Source: Perkinsela sp. pyNocScin1 (Eukaryota; Euglenozoa; Kinetoplastea; Prokinetoplastida; Perkinselidae). Taken from it: a stretch of 64,000 nucleotides of DNA. The stretch covers positions 806,001 to 870,000 of the forward strand of contig CAXHTR010000005.1 of assembly GCA_964019655.1 (NCBI GenBank). Direction: 5' to 3'. The notes beneath the pieces are model-generated. The model was not told the origin of the DNA and did no database searches. It was given only the letters and a program-made list of their open reading frames with translations. Shown piece by piece: positions 50,042-58,403 of this stretch. Position numbers and translations under genes: made by a program. Numbering within the stretch: position 1 is the first letter of the stretch; the number at the start of each line of letters is the position of its first letter.

Positions 50042-50764
50042 ATGCACATATTTGCGCTTTTATGTGGCGCTGACGCACATGCACATCTACCAGACACCGA
50101 TCACACCCGGATGCAGCAAAAATTGATGGAGTGTGGGCTTTGTACACTCATGAACGCACACAGAGGGATATGGAACGATATCGTTACAAAAAAGGCTGAT
50201 AGAGAAAACTGCTGTAACTGGAAAGGAATTTCATGCTTTGATGGCATTGTCAGAGGAGTCTCCATCGATGCGCCGAATCAAGAGCAGATAGCTGATATGC
50301 ATGTTCAAGCTTACTACATGAGCCTTCATTGGCTGCCGAACACTATAACATACCTTGAAGTTACGAAAGCAGAGTTAGCACAGAAATTTCGTATCCGGTC
50401 GCTACCCAGGGATCTCCGTATCTGCAACCTCAACGGCATGATGGTCGGTGACCCGTTCGATGCCACTCCACTTGCTGTCACGAATTTTGGTGATCTTCCA
50501 AAGAATCTCGAGACCTTTAATCTGCACGCATATGATGGTTTCTTTGGTACGATTTTTATTCCAAGCCTACCGCAGACACTACGGAAATGCTGCATTCAGT
50601 CCAAGTTCCTGAGTAGAGTGATACTGCAGAACAGCGCACTGCCAGGTGGACTGCAAAGCATCGAGTTCAGTGGAAGGAACATAAAGTTTATCAATGTCGA
50701 CGGCCAAAAGCGCGACAAGCGAGTGAAAAGAATGGATCGAGGTTCTGTATCTCTGATGTTTTGA
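50042..50764 (+). CDS. LRR-S secreted leucine-rich repeat protein
   Basis: Predicted 240-residue LRR-S protein. Leader MHIFALLCGAD, head RMQQKLMECGLCTLMN, cap CCNWKGISC, WLPNTITYLEVTK, LPRDLRICNLNG, LPKNLETFNL, FFGTIFIPSLPQTLRKC. The tail is VDGQKRDKRVKR. Shares head (HxGIWNDxV) and order with the broken gene at 47995-48690; the two look like a tandem duplication. A CT-rich tract (about 50023-50038) ends just before the ATG. Confidence 0.85.
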   Translation: MHIFALLCGADAHAHLPDTDHTRMQQKLMECGLCTLMNAHRGIWNDIVTKKADRENCCNWKGISCFDGIVRGVSIDAPNQEQIADMHVQAYYMSLHWLPNTITYLEVTKAELAQKFRIRSLPRDLRICNLNGMMVGDPFDATPLAVTNFGDLPKNLETFNLHAYDGFFGTIFIPSLPQTLRKCCIQSKFLSRVILQNSALPGGLQSIEFSGRNIKFINVDGQKRDKRVKRMDRGSVSLMF

Positions 50765-50772
50765 GCTATATC

Positions 50773-50945
50773 CGGACAATAGTATCAACTTTGTGTGCAC
50801 TCTGTTTGATTTCTTCTTCGGAGATGAGAAATCTTCATTGAAAGAAAACAGCTTTCCATTATCATCGGCGAAAGTGATACCTGTGTTCTCGTCAGCATCC
50901 AAGCACCCCATTTCCCGCAGGAAGTCTCTGGATTCGCTGTGCGAA
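50773..50945 (-). pseudogene. C-terminal LRR-L fragment
   Basis: The minus strand reads FLREMGCLDADENTGITFADDNGKL. It matches the end of 34655-35515 (VLQEIGCLYAEGNRGITFVDENGKV) position by position, including the family VDENG tail. No repeats, cap or leader precede it; the frame is closed by a stop near 50953. It is a leftover of a deleted LRR-L copy at a convergent junction. Confidence 0.7.
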
Positions 50946-51544
50946 AAAGCTTAGATTTAACTCGTATGATAGCAAGGTGGACCCGGCGTGTGATCTTGCA
51001 ACACCCAAATGAGGCATTTTCCGAAATAGTGCTGCCCTTAGAATTTCTACATGCACCTATGCTGCACTTCCCTTTTTCGTAGCAGATGGCACACTTGATA
51101 TCTCGTTTTCTTTACGTAATATATCACAGGGTTTGTTGATCGCAGATCGGAGAAGCGTATAGGGGCAAAGAACGCCATTCTTTTCATTCGTAAAGTGATA
51201 ACCCTTCTATTCCATAGTAATCAAAACAAGCATTGTGCGCATAAATCTATGCCCAGCGTTTTTTACGAATTCATAGAACTTGCTCGGAGAATGAATCGCC
51301 ATTCCTTTCCTTTCTGATGCGGCTACAATAGAGGACAAGGAGTCGAACTTGCATCATTATGGTAGAAACCTCCTCCTCGTCGGCGCCCCAAGCACAAACA
51401 AGCGCATAAATTCCTTCTGAAGCAGTGCATTCGTATCGGACAAATTGTATAAAATACACTTTGAACCAAATTTTGGGTTTGCAGGGAGAAGGCAAATCAT
51501 ATTTCTACCATTGCTCGTGCACAGCGCCTTCCTTCCGAAGCTTT
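50946..51544. other. convergent spacer
   Basis: Lies between the LRR-L tail fragment and the next minus-strand LRR gene. No further LRR relic, RNA gene or TIR recognised. Confidence 0.4.
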
Positions 51545-52408
51545 CTACTCTGAATCACTCGCCGATTCGCTCCCACCAAAAAGATACCCTTCGTGCGGAT
51601 GCGGGCCTCCATTTTCATCGAGAATTACCTCCACGCCACTAAAGTCGAGCGAGATGGCCCGGAAGGCGTGGTGAAGTACCGCAGTTGCGTCAAACTCGTT
51701 GTCTTCCACGGAGACGTTCGTAAGCATCGGCGATGGGCTCGTTATCCGCAGCTCGCCGCAAAATTTGTTGTAGTCGAGGTTGAGATCACGGAGGCTCGAT
51801 GGGAGGCCTGCGAAACTGAGTGTCCCGCAGAGCTGGTTCGCATCCAGGCAGATGGTCTCAATACCGAGGGGAAGCTTGTCGAGCCGTACGCTGCCACTGA
51901 AATAGTTCTTGCTCAGCAAAAGTTTCTCAATTTCGTTCGGCAACGCTGTCAAGTTACAGCTCCCTGAAAATCGGTTGCCGCTGAGATCAATGTGGACTGA
52001 ATCTCTCGGTAACGACGTGAGATCGACCGCTCCAGACATCTTTGTGCAGTTAATCTCAAGATATATGAGGGAATGCGGTAACTTTGAAGTTTCCAGTGTG
52101 CCACAAACAAGTGGAGAGACGCACTGCAGCGTCCCGATGCTTCCTGGAAGAATTTCGAGGTTGATCGTCCCTCGAATCTTCTCGTACCAGAGGGTGACGT
52201 GGGTGACTGTGCCATTGTTCGTCTGTATAACGTCTTGAGGCCATGTGCGCATGTCAATGAAGTCGCCCCTGTCGTCCCGAAGACTCGCAAAGCTTTTGTG
52301 CTCGAGACTTGACAAGAAGAGCTCCATGCGCGCTTGCTCGGTGAGGTCACTTGGCTGCATGCGACCGAGCATACCGTCGACAGAAGGTAAGAGAAGAGCA
52401 GCGTGCAT
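51545..52408 (-). CDS. LRR-L secreted leucine-rich repeat protein
   Basis: Predicted 287-residue LRR protein. Leader MHAALLLPSVD, LGRMQ, LTEQARMELFLSSL. The cap MRTWPQDVIQ keeps only the tryptophan. Seven to eight repeats (LPNEIEKLLLSKNYFSG; LPLGIETICLDANQLCG; LPSSLRDLNLDYNKFCG). The tail is VILDENGGPHPHEGYL followed by an acidic-serine end (ESASDSE) not seen in relatives. Confidence 0.87.
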   Translation of the reverse strand: MHAALLLPSVDGMLGRMQPSDLTEQARMELFLSSLEHKSFASLRDDRGDFIDMRTWPQDVIQTNNGTVTHVTLWYEKIRGTINLEILPGSIGTLQCVSPLVCGTLETSKLPHSLIYLEINCTKMSGAVDLTSLPRDSVHIDLSGNRFSGSCNLTALPNEIEKLLLSKNYFSGSVRLDKLPLGIETICLDANQLCGTLSFAGLPSSLRDLNLDYNKFCGELRITSPSPMLTNVSVEDNEFDATAVLHHAFRAISLDFSGVEVILDENGGPHPHEGYLFGGSESASDSE

Positions 52409-52481
52409 TTTTAGTTTTAGGCGAAAATAGCGTAAACTTTACTTTTATTGGAAAGCCGAATACACCGGAAACTTTCTCCAT

Positions 52482-52767
52482 CAGGGTTTCAGCAAAATTC
52501 CGGGCTTTGTCACGCCTTTTCCACCCGTAATTGCCCAATTTCATAATTGGAGGGCGAAATGTTCTGAATGTTCCCGCTCACCAAAACTTTCACTGAGAGC
52601 AATCTTAAGCCTTAAAATGTCTATTCTAAGCAATGTCTTTGAGATACTTGAGAGTGTCAATCTTCGCGAATCTCTGAATAAGACTGACGCTGGTGCGTGG
52701 ACCTTTTGAAAAAAAATGCCTTTGATGGATTCTCGAAGAAAAGGTTTTCCGCTCAATTAAAACCCTG
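52482..52767. mobile_element. candidate hAT-like MITE
   Basis: Starts CAGGGTTTCAGC and ends AAAACCCTG; the outer eight bases (CAGGGTTT) are inverted at the two ends. The flanks TTCTCCAT and TTCTGTGT agree at 5 of 8 positions, as a decayed 8-bp duplication might. The right end resembles the hAT-like end at 49733. There is no transposase frame. The support is thin because both repeat and duplication are short. Confidence 0.35.
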
Positions 52768-52975
52768 TTCTGTGTGCATTGCAAATATCTACCAAGCTCA
52801 GTAACTTTTGTCCATCACACCCCATTTGAGCGATAAAAGCTACAAAATTACGAGAAGATGAAATTCAGCGGAACTGACACGCCTCGAGAATCTCAACGTT
52901 CACTATTTCATAAATATGTTACTCTGTCTATCTCATATAACTTCCGACATGCACAATGCCTGTTCAACCCGACGC

Positions 52976-53815
52976 TTATGCGTAGAAATCTTCCGGGTAC
53001 GACTTTCCCTTCTCATCGACAACCTTTTTGAAGGGGTTGCCGGAAATTTCAACCTTTCGACTCGCTCTGCGCCACACAACGCCCTCTTCGAACGAATTAT
53101 TCGATGCGTCGAAAGTGTTAAACTGAAAGGGCAGGGGCTTCACCTCGAGAACCCCCGTGAAAGCGTTGTCTCTGATGACGAAGTCTCGCAGTTCCATTGG
53201 AAATTTTTCGAGAACTATTTCACCAGAAAGCGCGTTGAACCCGATATCGAGGTTCTCCAGATTTTGCGGGAGCGCATCGAGACGCACTGACCCCGTGAAA
53301 CGGTTTTTCGATGCGTCAAGCCACTCCAAGCCTCTGGGCAGTTGCGTCAGGTTGAGCTCGCCCTCGAACTTTTGCTCGTAGATCCGAAGATCGCGCAGCG
53401 TCTCTGGCAGCGCAGTCATGTCGAATGTGCCAGACAAACTTCCCGAGAAGACGTTGAACACCACTAAGCGCCGCGGCAGCCCTTTCGTCTCCACTGTGCC
53501 TATGATTGATGTTTTCGTGACGGAAATGTTCCGTGTCAGCGGTGGAAAGAACGAAAAGTTAATCGAGCCTTCGATGTCCCCCTCAGTGCCGAAGAAGAAT
53601 ATATTCTCGACGTTTCCTTCATCGTCGACATTGATGCGCCCCCACTTGCAGATGTCCATAAAATCGCCACTTTCGTTCTGAAACTGCGCTTTGCAGGCTG
53701 CAGATAGGTCGGCGATGGCGAGCTCCATGTGCTGCTGGTCTGTGAGCTGCGCTGGGTCCATGCGGCCTACATCAGCGGCGAGCACATACAGCGGAAATAG
53801 CATTCGGAATTTCAT
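52976..53815 (-). CDS. LRR-L secreted leucine-rich repeat protein
   Basis: Predicted 279-residue LRR protein. Starts at 53815 or, giving the tighter family leader MLFPLYVLAAD, at 53803. VGRMD and LTDQQHMELAIADL follow. The cap CKWGRINVD keeps the first cysteine and tryptophan only. Seven repeats (LPETLRDLRIYEQKFEG; LPRGLEWLDASKNRFTG; LPQNLENLDIGFNALSG). The tail is KVVDEKGKSYPEDFYA. Confidence 0.87.
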   Translation of the reverse strand: MKFRMLFPLYVLAADVGRMDPAQLTDQQHMELAIADLSAACKAQFQNESGDFMDICKWGRINVDDEGNVENIFFFGTEGDIEGSINFSFFPPLTRNISVTKTSIIGTVETKGLPRRLVVFNVFSGSLSGTFDMTALPETLRDLRIYEQKFEGELNLTQLPRGLEWLDASKNRFTGSVRLDALPQNLENLDIGFNALSGEIVLEKFPMELRDFVIRDNAFTGVLEVKPLPFQFNTFDASNNSFEEGVVWRRASRKVEISGNPFKKVVDEKGKSYPEDFYA

Positions 53816-53925
53816 TTTGCGTGAATACTAGCGAAACTTTACTGATAAAAGAAAACTTGAGACGAATAAGAGAAACGACAATACATATATGAGATGAAAG
53901 ATTCCACTAGTACTACGCAGAATTT

Positions 53926-54600
53926 TTATTTCGCGAGGAAAAACACACTTTTCCATTTTTCCTCATCCATGAAATTCACTGCCTCATATCTGCCAACACT
54001 TATCGAGCCGTGCATCGCCTCAATCATAACCTTTGTGAGGTTTTTAGGCAGATTCCCATAGTACACGACAGACTGCTTGATGCTATTCTGATAAAGGTCC
54101 AAGTACCGCAGGTCTCGCGGTAGCCTCGTGAGATCAATTGGCCCTGTGACCTGATTGAACTCCATGCGAAAGTCCTGCATTATGTCTGGGAGGTCCGCGA
54201 GGTTTATTCTCCCATAGATCCGATTGTGGCCCATTCGGAATATGCGAGCTGCGCGAGGAATGTGTCGCGCATCGATCGCGTAGTGCTGGGCGCAGTAACG
54301 GACTTCAAAGTGGAAAATCGTGCTCGGCGCGTAGGCGAGATTGAGCTCTTCGATATCTTTGTGAATGTACGCGACTGTGCTGAGAATGCCGCGGTTGCAG
54401 GAGTACGCCGGCAGCTGACAGTAGCTGAGGTATGAGAAGCGCATGGGGAGATTCGTCGTGAAGTTTGCAAGAAACAAGCGCATGAGATCGTCCTGGTATG
54501 CGAGCTGCGCTGTCTTTTTCTCAGTGTGCGCTGTTATTTCCTGTGCAGACAGAGCGCTCGTGGAGTGATTCAGGGCACAGAGAAAAGTAAGCACGTCCAT
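53926..54600 (-). CDS. divergent LRR protein of the same family
   Basis: Predicted 224-residue protein. The leader MDVLTFLCALNHS is family-like, but neither LGRxD nor the QQxxM head is clear (YQDDLMRLFLANF may be its relic), and the cap tryptophan is absent (LPAYSCNRGIL). LRR units remain: IPRAARIFRMGHNRIYG, LPDIMQDFRMEFNQVTG, LPRDLRYLDLYQN, LPKNLTKVMI. No DxRV or VDENG tail. It may be a third, minor class or a fast-evolving LRR-S member. Confidence 0.75.
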   Translation of the reverse strand: MDVLTFLCALNHSTSALSAQEITAHTEKKTAQLAYQDDLMRLFLANFTTNLPMRFSYLSYCQLPAYSCNRGILSTVAYIHKDIEELNLAYAPSTIFHFEVRYCAQHYAIDARHIPRAARIFRMGHNRIYGRINLADLPDIMQDFRMEFNQVTGPIDLTRLPRDLRYLDLYQNSIKQSVVYYGNLPKNLTKVMIEAMHGSISVGRYEAVNFMDEEKWKSVFFLAK

Positions 54601-55045
54601 TGTCGAAAATGAGACCAGATTATATTTGTGATTAATTTTCAGATGTGCTGAAGAAGCTAAAAAAGTTGAAGTTATGTTCTCATCTAGGGCAGGGGTTCTC
54701 TGAGGGTGACCGTAGGGAACTTTAAAAGTGTCACTGAAAATCAGCCAATCATTTTCTTGAATTTTTCTACCTACTTTGTAGGTGTCCTTGAGACCATTTT
54801 TTAGTGAAAAGGTGATCTTGGGCTCTGAATTCAGACAAACCTTAATCTATGAAAAAATATGTCATGGTGAGACGGCATCTGACCTTCCCGATTCCACAAA
54901 TACATTCAGGCTTTTAAAATCCACTGATGTACCAGAGGGCAAGCATAAAACAATTAAAAAAAGGCTAAGGTAAAGAAATGCATCAATGAGCTTGCATCGT
55001 ACAAAATTGCTCGTTTGTTAGTGTTTGCTGAATCGTAAATCTCTT
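54601..55045. other. intergenic with possible hAT end
   Basis: CAGGGGTTCTCTGAGGG at 54690 shares its first ten bases with the hAT MITE end at 44291, but no opposite end was found. The rest is AT-rich with no supported gene. Confidence 0.35.
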
Positions 55046-55666
55046 TCATACTATTTGCTCGCGGTGGCCTAATATAGGGCTAAAAGTCGCATCATGTTTT
55101 ACTTTTGCCTCCTTTGGTAGGTGGTTCAAGTCGAGTTCCCCGCTGAAGCGATTCCCGGAGAACTTGAGCGTCCGGATGGACTGTGTGATCCCCGCGAGGT
55201 CAACGGAGCCACTAAATTTATTCCAGCCAATGTAAAGATCGGATAAATTCTTAGGGAGGTGCGAGAAATCAACGCCTCCCGAAAGCTGGTTGAAATCTAT
55301 GTAAAATTTACAGAGTGCTCCTGGTAGAGTTTGCCAGTTGATAGTCCCCTTCAGACGGTTGCCAGACATGTTAAACTTTCGGACGGTTGGGGGTATGTAC
55401 TGCGTCTCGATACCCCCGTGCATGCCTGAATGGCTCCAGTCAATTTCGCTGACAGCGTCGCTCTCGTCGAACTTCACGTATGGCCACTCTTTGACGTCTC
55501 GAAACTCCCCGGTGGGGTCCTTAAAGGAACGCTTCGAGGCTCTCGACATCTTACGGTCGCCGAGTAAGAGCTCCATACGTGTCTGGTCGTCCATATGATC
55601 GGGGTTGAATCTTCCGAGGTATGGTATGGCGGATGGATCTGCGCATGTCAATGTGAGCAACTGCAT
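55046..55666 (-). CDS. LRR-L protein, short form
   Basis: Predicted 206-residue protein. The ATG at 55666 gives leader MQLLTLTCAD; an upstream in-frame start at 55744 would add 26 non-leader residues. LGRFN and MDDQTRMELLLGDRKMS follow. The cap is VKEWPYVKFD without cysteines. About five repeats (IPPTVRKFNMSGNRLKG; LPGALCKFYIDFNQLSG; LPKNLSDLYIGWNKFSG). The tail is ILGHREQIV. Paired with 20062-20700 by the DRKMS/SRKMS head, five-repeat length and xGxRE tail. Confidence 0.85.
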   Translation of the reverse strand: MQLLTLTCADPSAIPYLGRFNPDHMDDQTRMELLLGDRKMSRASKRSFKDPTGEFRDVKEWPYVKFDESDAVSEIDWSHSGMHGGIETQYIPPTVRKFNMSGNRLKGTINWQTLPGALCKFYIDFNQLSGGVDFSHLPKNLSDLYIGWNKFSGSVDLAGITQSIRTLKFSGNRFSGELDLNHLPKEAKVKHDATFSPILGHREQIV

Positions 55667-56131
55667 CTGTTGAAATTGAAAATTGCTAAAAAAAGGTCCG
55701 TGATAAAGAAGTAATATAAGCGCCTTGAGGCGTTGTCTGTGCATTGCTCATGAAGCCCGATGCATCATGTATTAAAGTATGGATGACTGTCACAGTTGTG
55801 GCCACAGAACAGGCCACGATGATCGAGTGCGAGCATGCCGATGGATAAAGAGCTTCAAGTAATGCAACACTTCACATTCATTGCCCAGGCTCGAAAGCTG
55901 CGCACAATCATTTACTTTTGGCACGATACGCTGGCTGAGGGAACTTTTCCAGAGGCAATCAGAGCAATGTTTTGAAGAAATTATGCATCTGATAGCCTTT
56001 TCGATGAGACTTTTCGCTTTTGGAATAAGTACGCTTTCTCAAGAATTATTTCAATGACTGCAGACCAAGATTTCAAGACTTCAGATAAGTCTGATAATGT
56101 GAAGAAGCAATGTACACTTTCAAAAGGCAGA

Positions 56132-56890
56132 TCAGGGATACATGTATGTATCTTGTTTCTTACCGTTAGAAATGCATATTTTGGTAAATTCATTTCCATG
56201 TAAGCGTATGATCCGCAACGCTGGCGGCCGATGGGCCATCGACGCAGTACCGCAAAGCGAATTGCCCGCCAGAAACAAGGCATGCATTACGGACGGGAGA
56301 TTGCCGAGGTCTATTGTCCCTATAAAATTGTTGTTGCTCGATTCAAGCATTTCGAGGGATCGCGGTAGTTCTGGTAGATACAAGCTGCCCGTAAGCTGGT
56401 TGTTGGATATACCAACTTCGACAAGCATGCGTGGAAGGTTTTCAATACGAAACGTTCCCTGAAAATAGTTAGTGCAGACCTGAAAGGTGCGTAAATTTCG
56501 CGGAAGGTACGTGGTTTCAATCGTCCCAGCAAGCTCCATAGCTGAGGCATCGAAGTCAAGCACCGTGTCCGGGATCCAATGTAGGTCAATGCAGCCGCCC
56601 GGGCGTACAGTGGCTTTTGTACTATCTACCGGAGCGCGTTCTTCCCCCAAAACGTTTGCAAATGCTAAGTGATCAAACTGTATCTTGATGATGTTGTCCG
56701 AGTTGTCAAATTCAAGAAAACTCCAGCATTGCACCTCTTTGTGAAAACCGTCTGCATTTAGAAGCAAATTGACGTGGTCAAAGCCATCCAAAAGAAGCTC
56801 CATGAGTGTCTTCTGCGGTAGGTTGGCCTTGTTCGCACGCGCAAGAGACGGAATATCAGTAGTAAGAAGGACCGTATGATAAGCGAACAT
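56132..56890 (-). CDS. LRR-L secreted leucine-rich repeat protein
   Basis: Predicted 252-residue protein. Leader MFAYHTVLLTTD, LARAN in place of LGRxD, LPQKTLMELLLDGF. The cap VQCWSFLEFD keeps a shifted cysteine. An insertion (EERAPVDSTKATVRPGG) precedes IDLHWIPDTVLDF, as in 12050-12865. About six repeats (LPRNLRTFQVCTNYFQG; LPRSLEMLESSNNNFIG). It ends in GNEFTKICISNGKKQD without VDENG. Confidence 0.83.
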   Translation of the reverse strand: MFAYHTVLLTTDIPSLARANKANLPQKTLMELLLDGFDHVNLLLNADGFHKEVQCWSFLEFDNSDNIIKIQFDHLAFANVLGEERAPVDSTKATVRPGGCIDLHWIPDTVLDFDASAMELAGTIETTYLPRNLRTFQVCTNYFQGTFRIENLPRMLVEVGISNNQLTGSLYLPELPRSLEMLESSNNNFIGTIDLGNLPSVMHALFLAGNSLCGTASMAHRPPALRIIRLHGNEFTKICISNGKKQDTYMYP

Positions 56891-57048
56891 TTGGAACGAG
56901 TAAAGAAAGTAATGAATTTACATCGTGATACGAGGCCATAGGAAAAAGCACGCCCTGATGAACTTCTCAAACGTGCAGAACAAGCGTTTGATCTGCTTTT
57001 ATAGTATCATATCATAGTATTTCAAACATTCACATGCCATGCACGCGC

Positions 57049-57603
57049 TTAAACCTTACCGTAGTACGCAGAGTGAGTGCTGCTAGATGCGTCGCTTCGC
57101 TTGAACTTACCGTAGATGAGGACTATTGCTGCACCGAGTATGATGACTGCGACAAGTACAATGCCGACGATGTTCGCTGTGCTGAGTTTCTTCTTCAATT
57201 TGGTGACCTTGGGTGCTTCATCGTTGAGGCCCTCTGCATCGCTCGAGTAAATTTTACCTTTTAGGTACGAGTACATCGATGATGCATACCCTTCGCTTTC
57301 ACTTTCTTGAACGGCCTGGTCAGCAGTTGCTGGTTCGCTTGAGCCTGGAAGATAGTTGTAGATAGACCAGCCGTCCTCCGCGCTTACCTCGTCAGCTGTT
57401 TTAGGTGAAATAAAGCTTGATTCTAGAAGGTCGAACTCATCAACGGTCTCAGCCTGTGCAAGATCGTTTTGCAATCTCGCTTTCTCCAGATAGCTGTCGT
57501 TTGGTTTGATAGAAGTTTGCCAAGGTGAGAAGGAGTACAGGTACTCAAACCACGTATCAGCAGCCTTGTCAGCGCTGGCCAACAGAGCAATCTGTAGTAG
57601 CAT
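57049..57603 (-). CDS. single-pass membrane protein with LRR-type leader
   Basis: Unrecognised 184-residue protein from the ATG at 57603 (leader MLLQIALLASAD). Next comes WFEYLYSFSPW (18-28), an acidic, serine-rich ectodomain with two more aromatic motifs (GWSIYNYLPG near 78-87, SMYSYLKGK near 109-117), and a lysine patch (about 135-139). One transmembrane segment spans about 144-164 and a 20-residue tail ends HSAYYGKV. It shares leader and aromatic motif with 39523-39828. The short tail has tyrosines but no kinase domain. Likely a type I surface protein; role unknown. Confidence 0.75.
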   Translation of the reverse strand: MLLQIALLASADKAADTWFEYLYSFSPWQTSIKPNDSYLEKARLQNDLAQAETVDEFDLLESSFISPKTADEVSAEDGWSIYNYLPGSSEPATADQAVQESESEGYASSMYSYLKGKIYSSDAEGLNDEAPKVTKLKKKLSTANIVGIVLVAVIILGAAIVLIYGKFKRSDASSSTHSAYYGKV

Positions 57604-57695
57604 TTTAGCTTGAAGTAGAAGTATATTAACATAAGATTGATTCATGCGCTGTGATTGCGAATAAACATGATAGAAATCTTATTCAAGCATTGTAT

Positions 57696-58403
57696 TCAAT
57701 CATACAAACCAAGGTATCCTAGCTCTTCACCAGGGCAGGCTTGACCACTTTTCCGTCTAATAAAAAACTCAAGCTCGCGTTCAAAAATCTTGAGCCGAAT
57801 ATTATCCGATGATTCACACATTTGAAATGAATTCTGTACACGAGCATCATATTTAGCATCACCCATGAAAAGGACGTGCACTTTACCACCATGCGTATAA
57901 TACCGGAATGTTTCTAAGGAAGCTGGTAAAGCTCCGTGTGCAATATATATTTCTTTCAAACCACAATCAATGAGAATTAGAAATCTCATTGATTTAGGTA
58001 GATCTTACAGGTAAATCTTTATATTTAGGAAGGAGCGTAAGAAATGAAACTCTTCAAGCTTCGTGGGTAACGTTCGTAAATCTAGCTTCAGAAGAAGTTT
58101 GTTAGCTCTGTAGCATGAGTCGGCACAAAAGTATTTCAATTCTCGTGGGAGTAAGCGTGTCTGAAATCCCGTAGTTAAGAAAAGTGACTTCAAATGAATG
58201 AACTTGACCGAAGATGGTAGTTATTCTACTGAAACTCTCTTTGAGCATTCACTAACTTCTGAGACGATCTCGATGACAAAGTTTGATTCACACCGAAGAC
58301 CTCTCCATGTACATGGGTTTAAGACGTCACCATCTTTTGGAATAAAGAATTCTTCAAAAGCTTGATCTAGAACTGCAGGTTGTCCAAATACTGATCTCAT
58401 CAT
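57696..58403 (-). pseudogene. broken LRR-S gene
   Basis: Read on the minus strand: head region from 58403 (LDQAFEEFFIPK), cap CTWRGLRC, then a TAA where relatives have the tryptophan of WLP (SVE*LPSSVKF). Next come LPRELKYFCADSC and LPTKLEEFHFL, a second TAA (NIKIYL*DLPKSM), LPASLETFRYY and the tail GDAKYDARV. Both stops lie in one continuous frame. The leader is missing, so the 5-prime end is truncated as well. At least three defects: a true relic. Confidence 0.85.
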
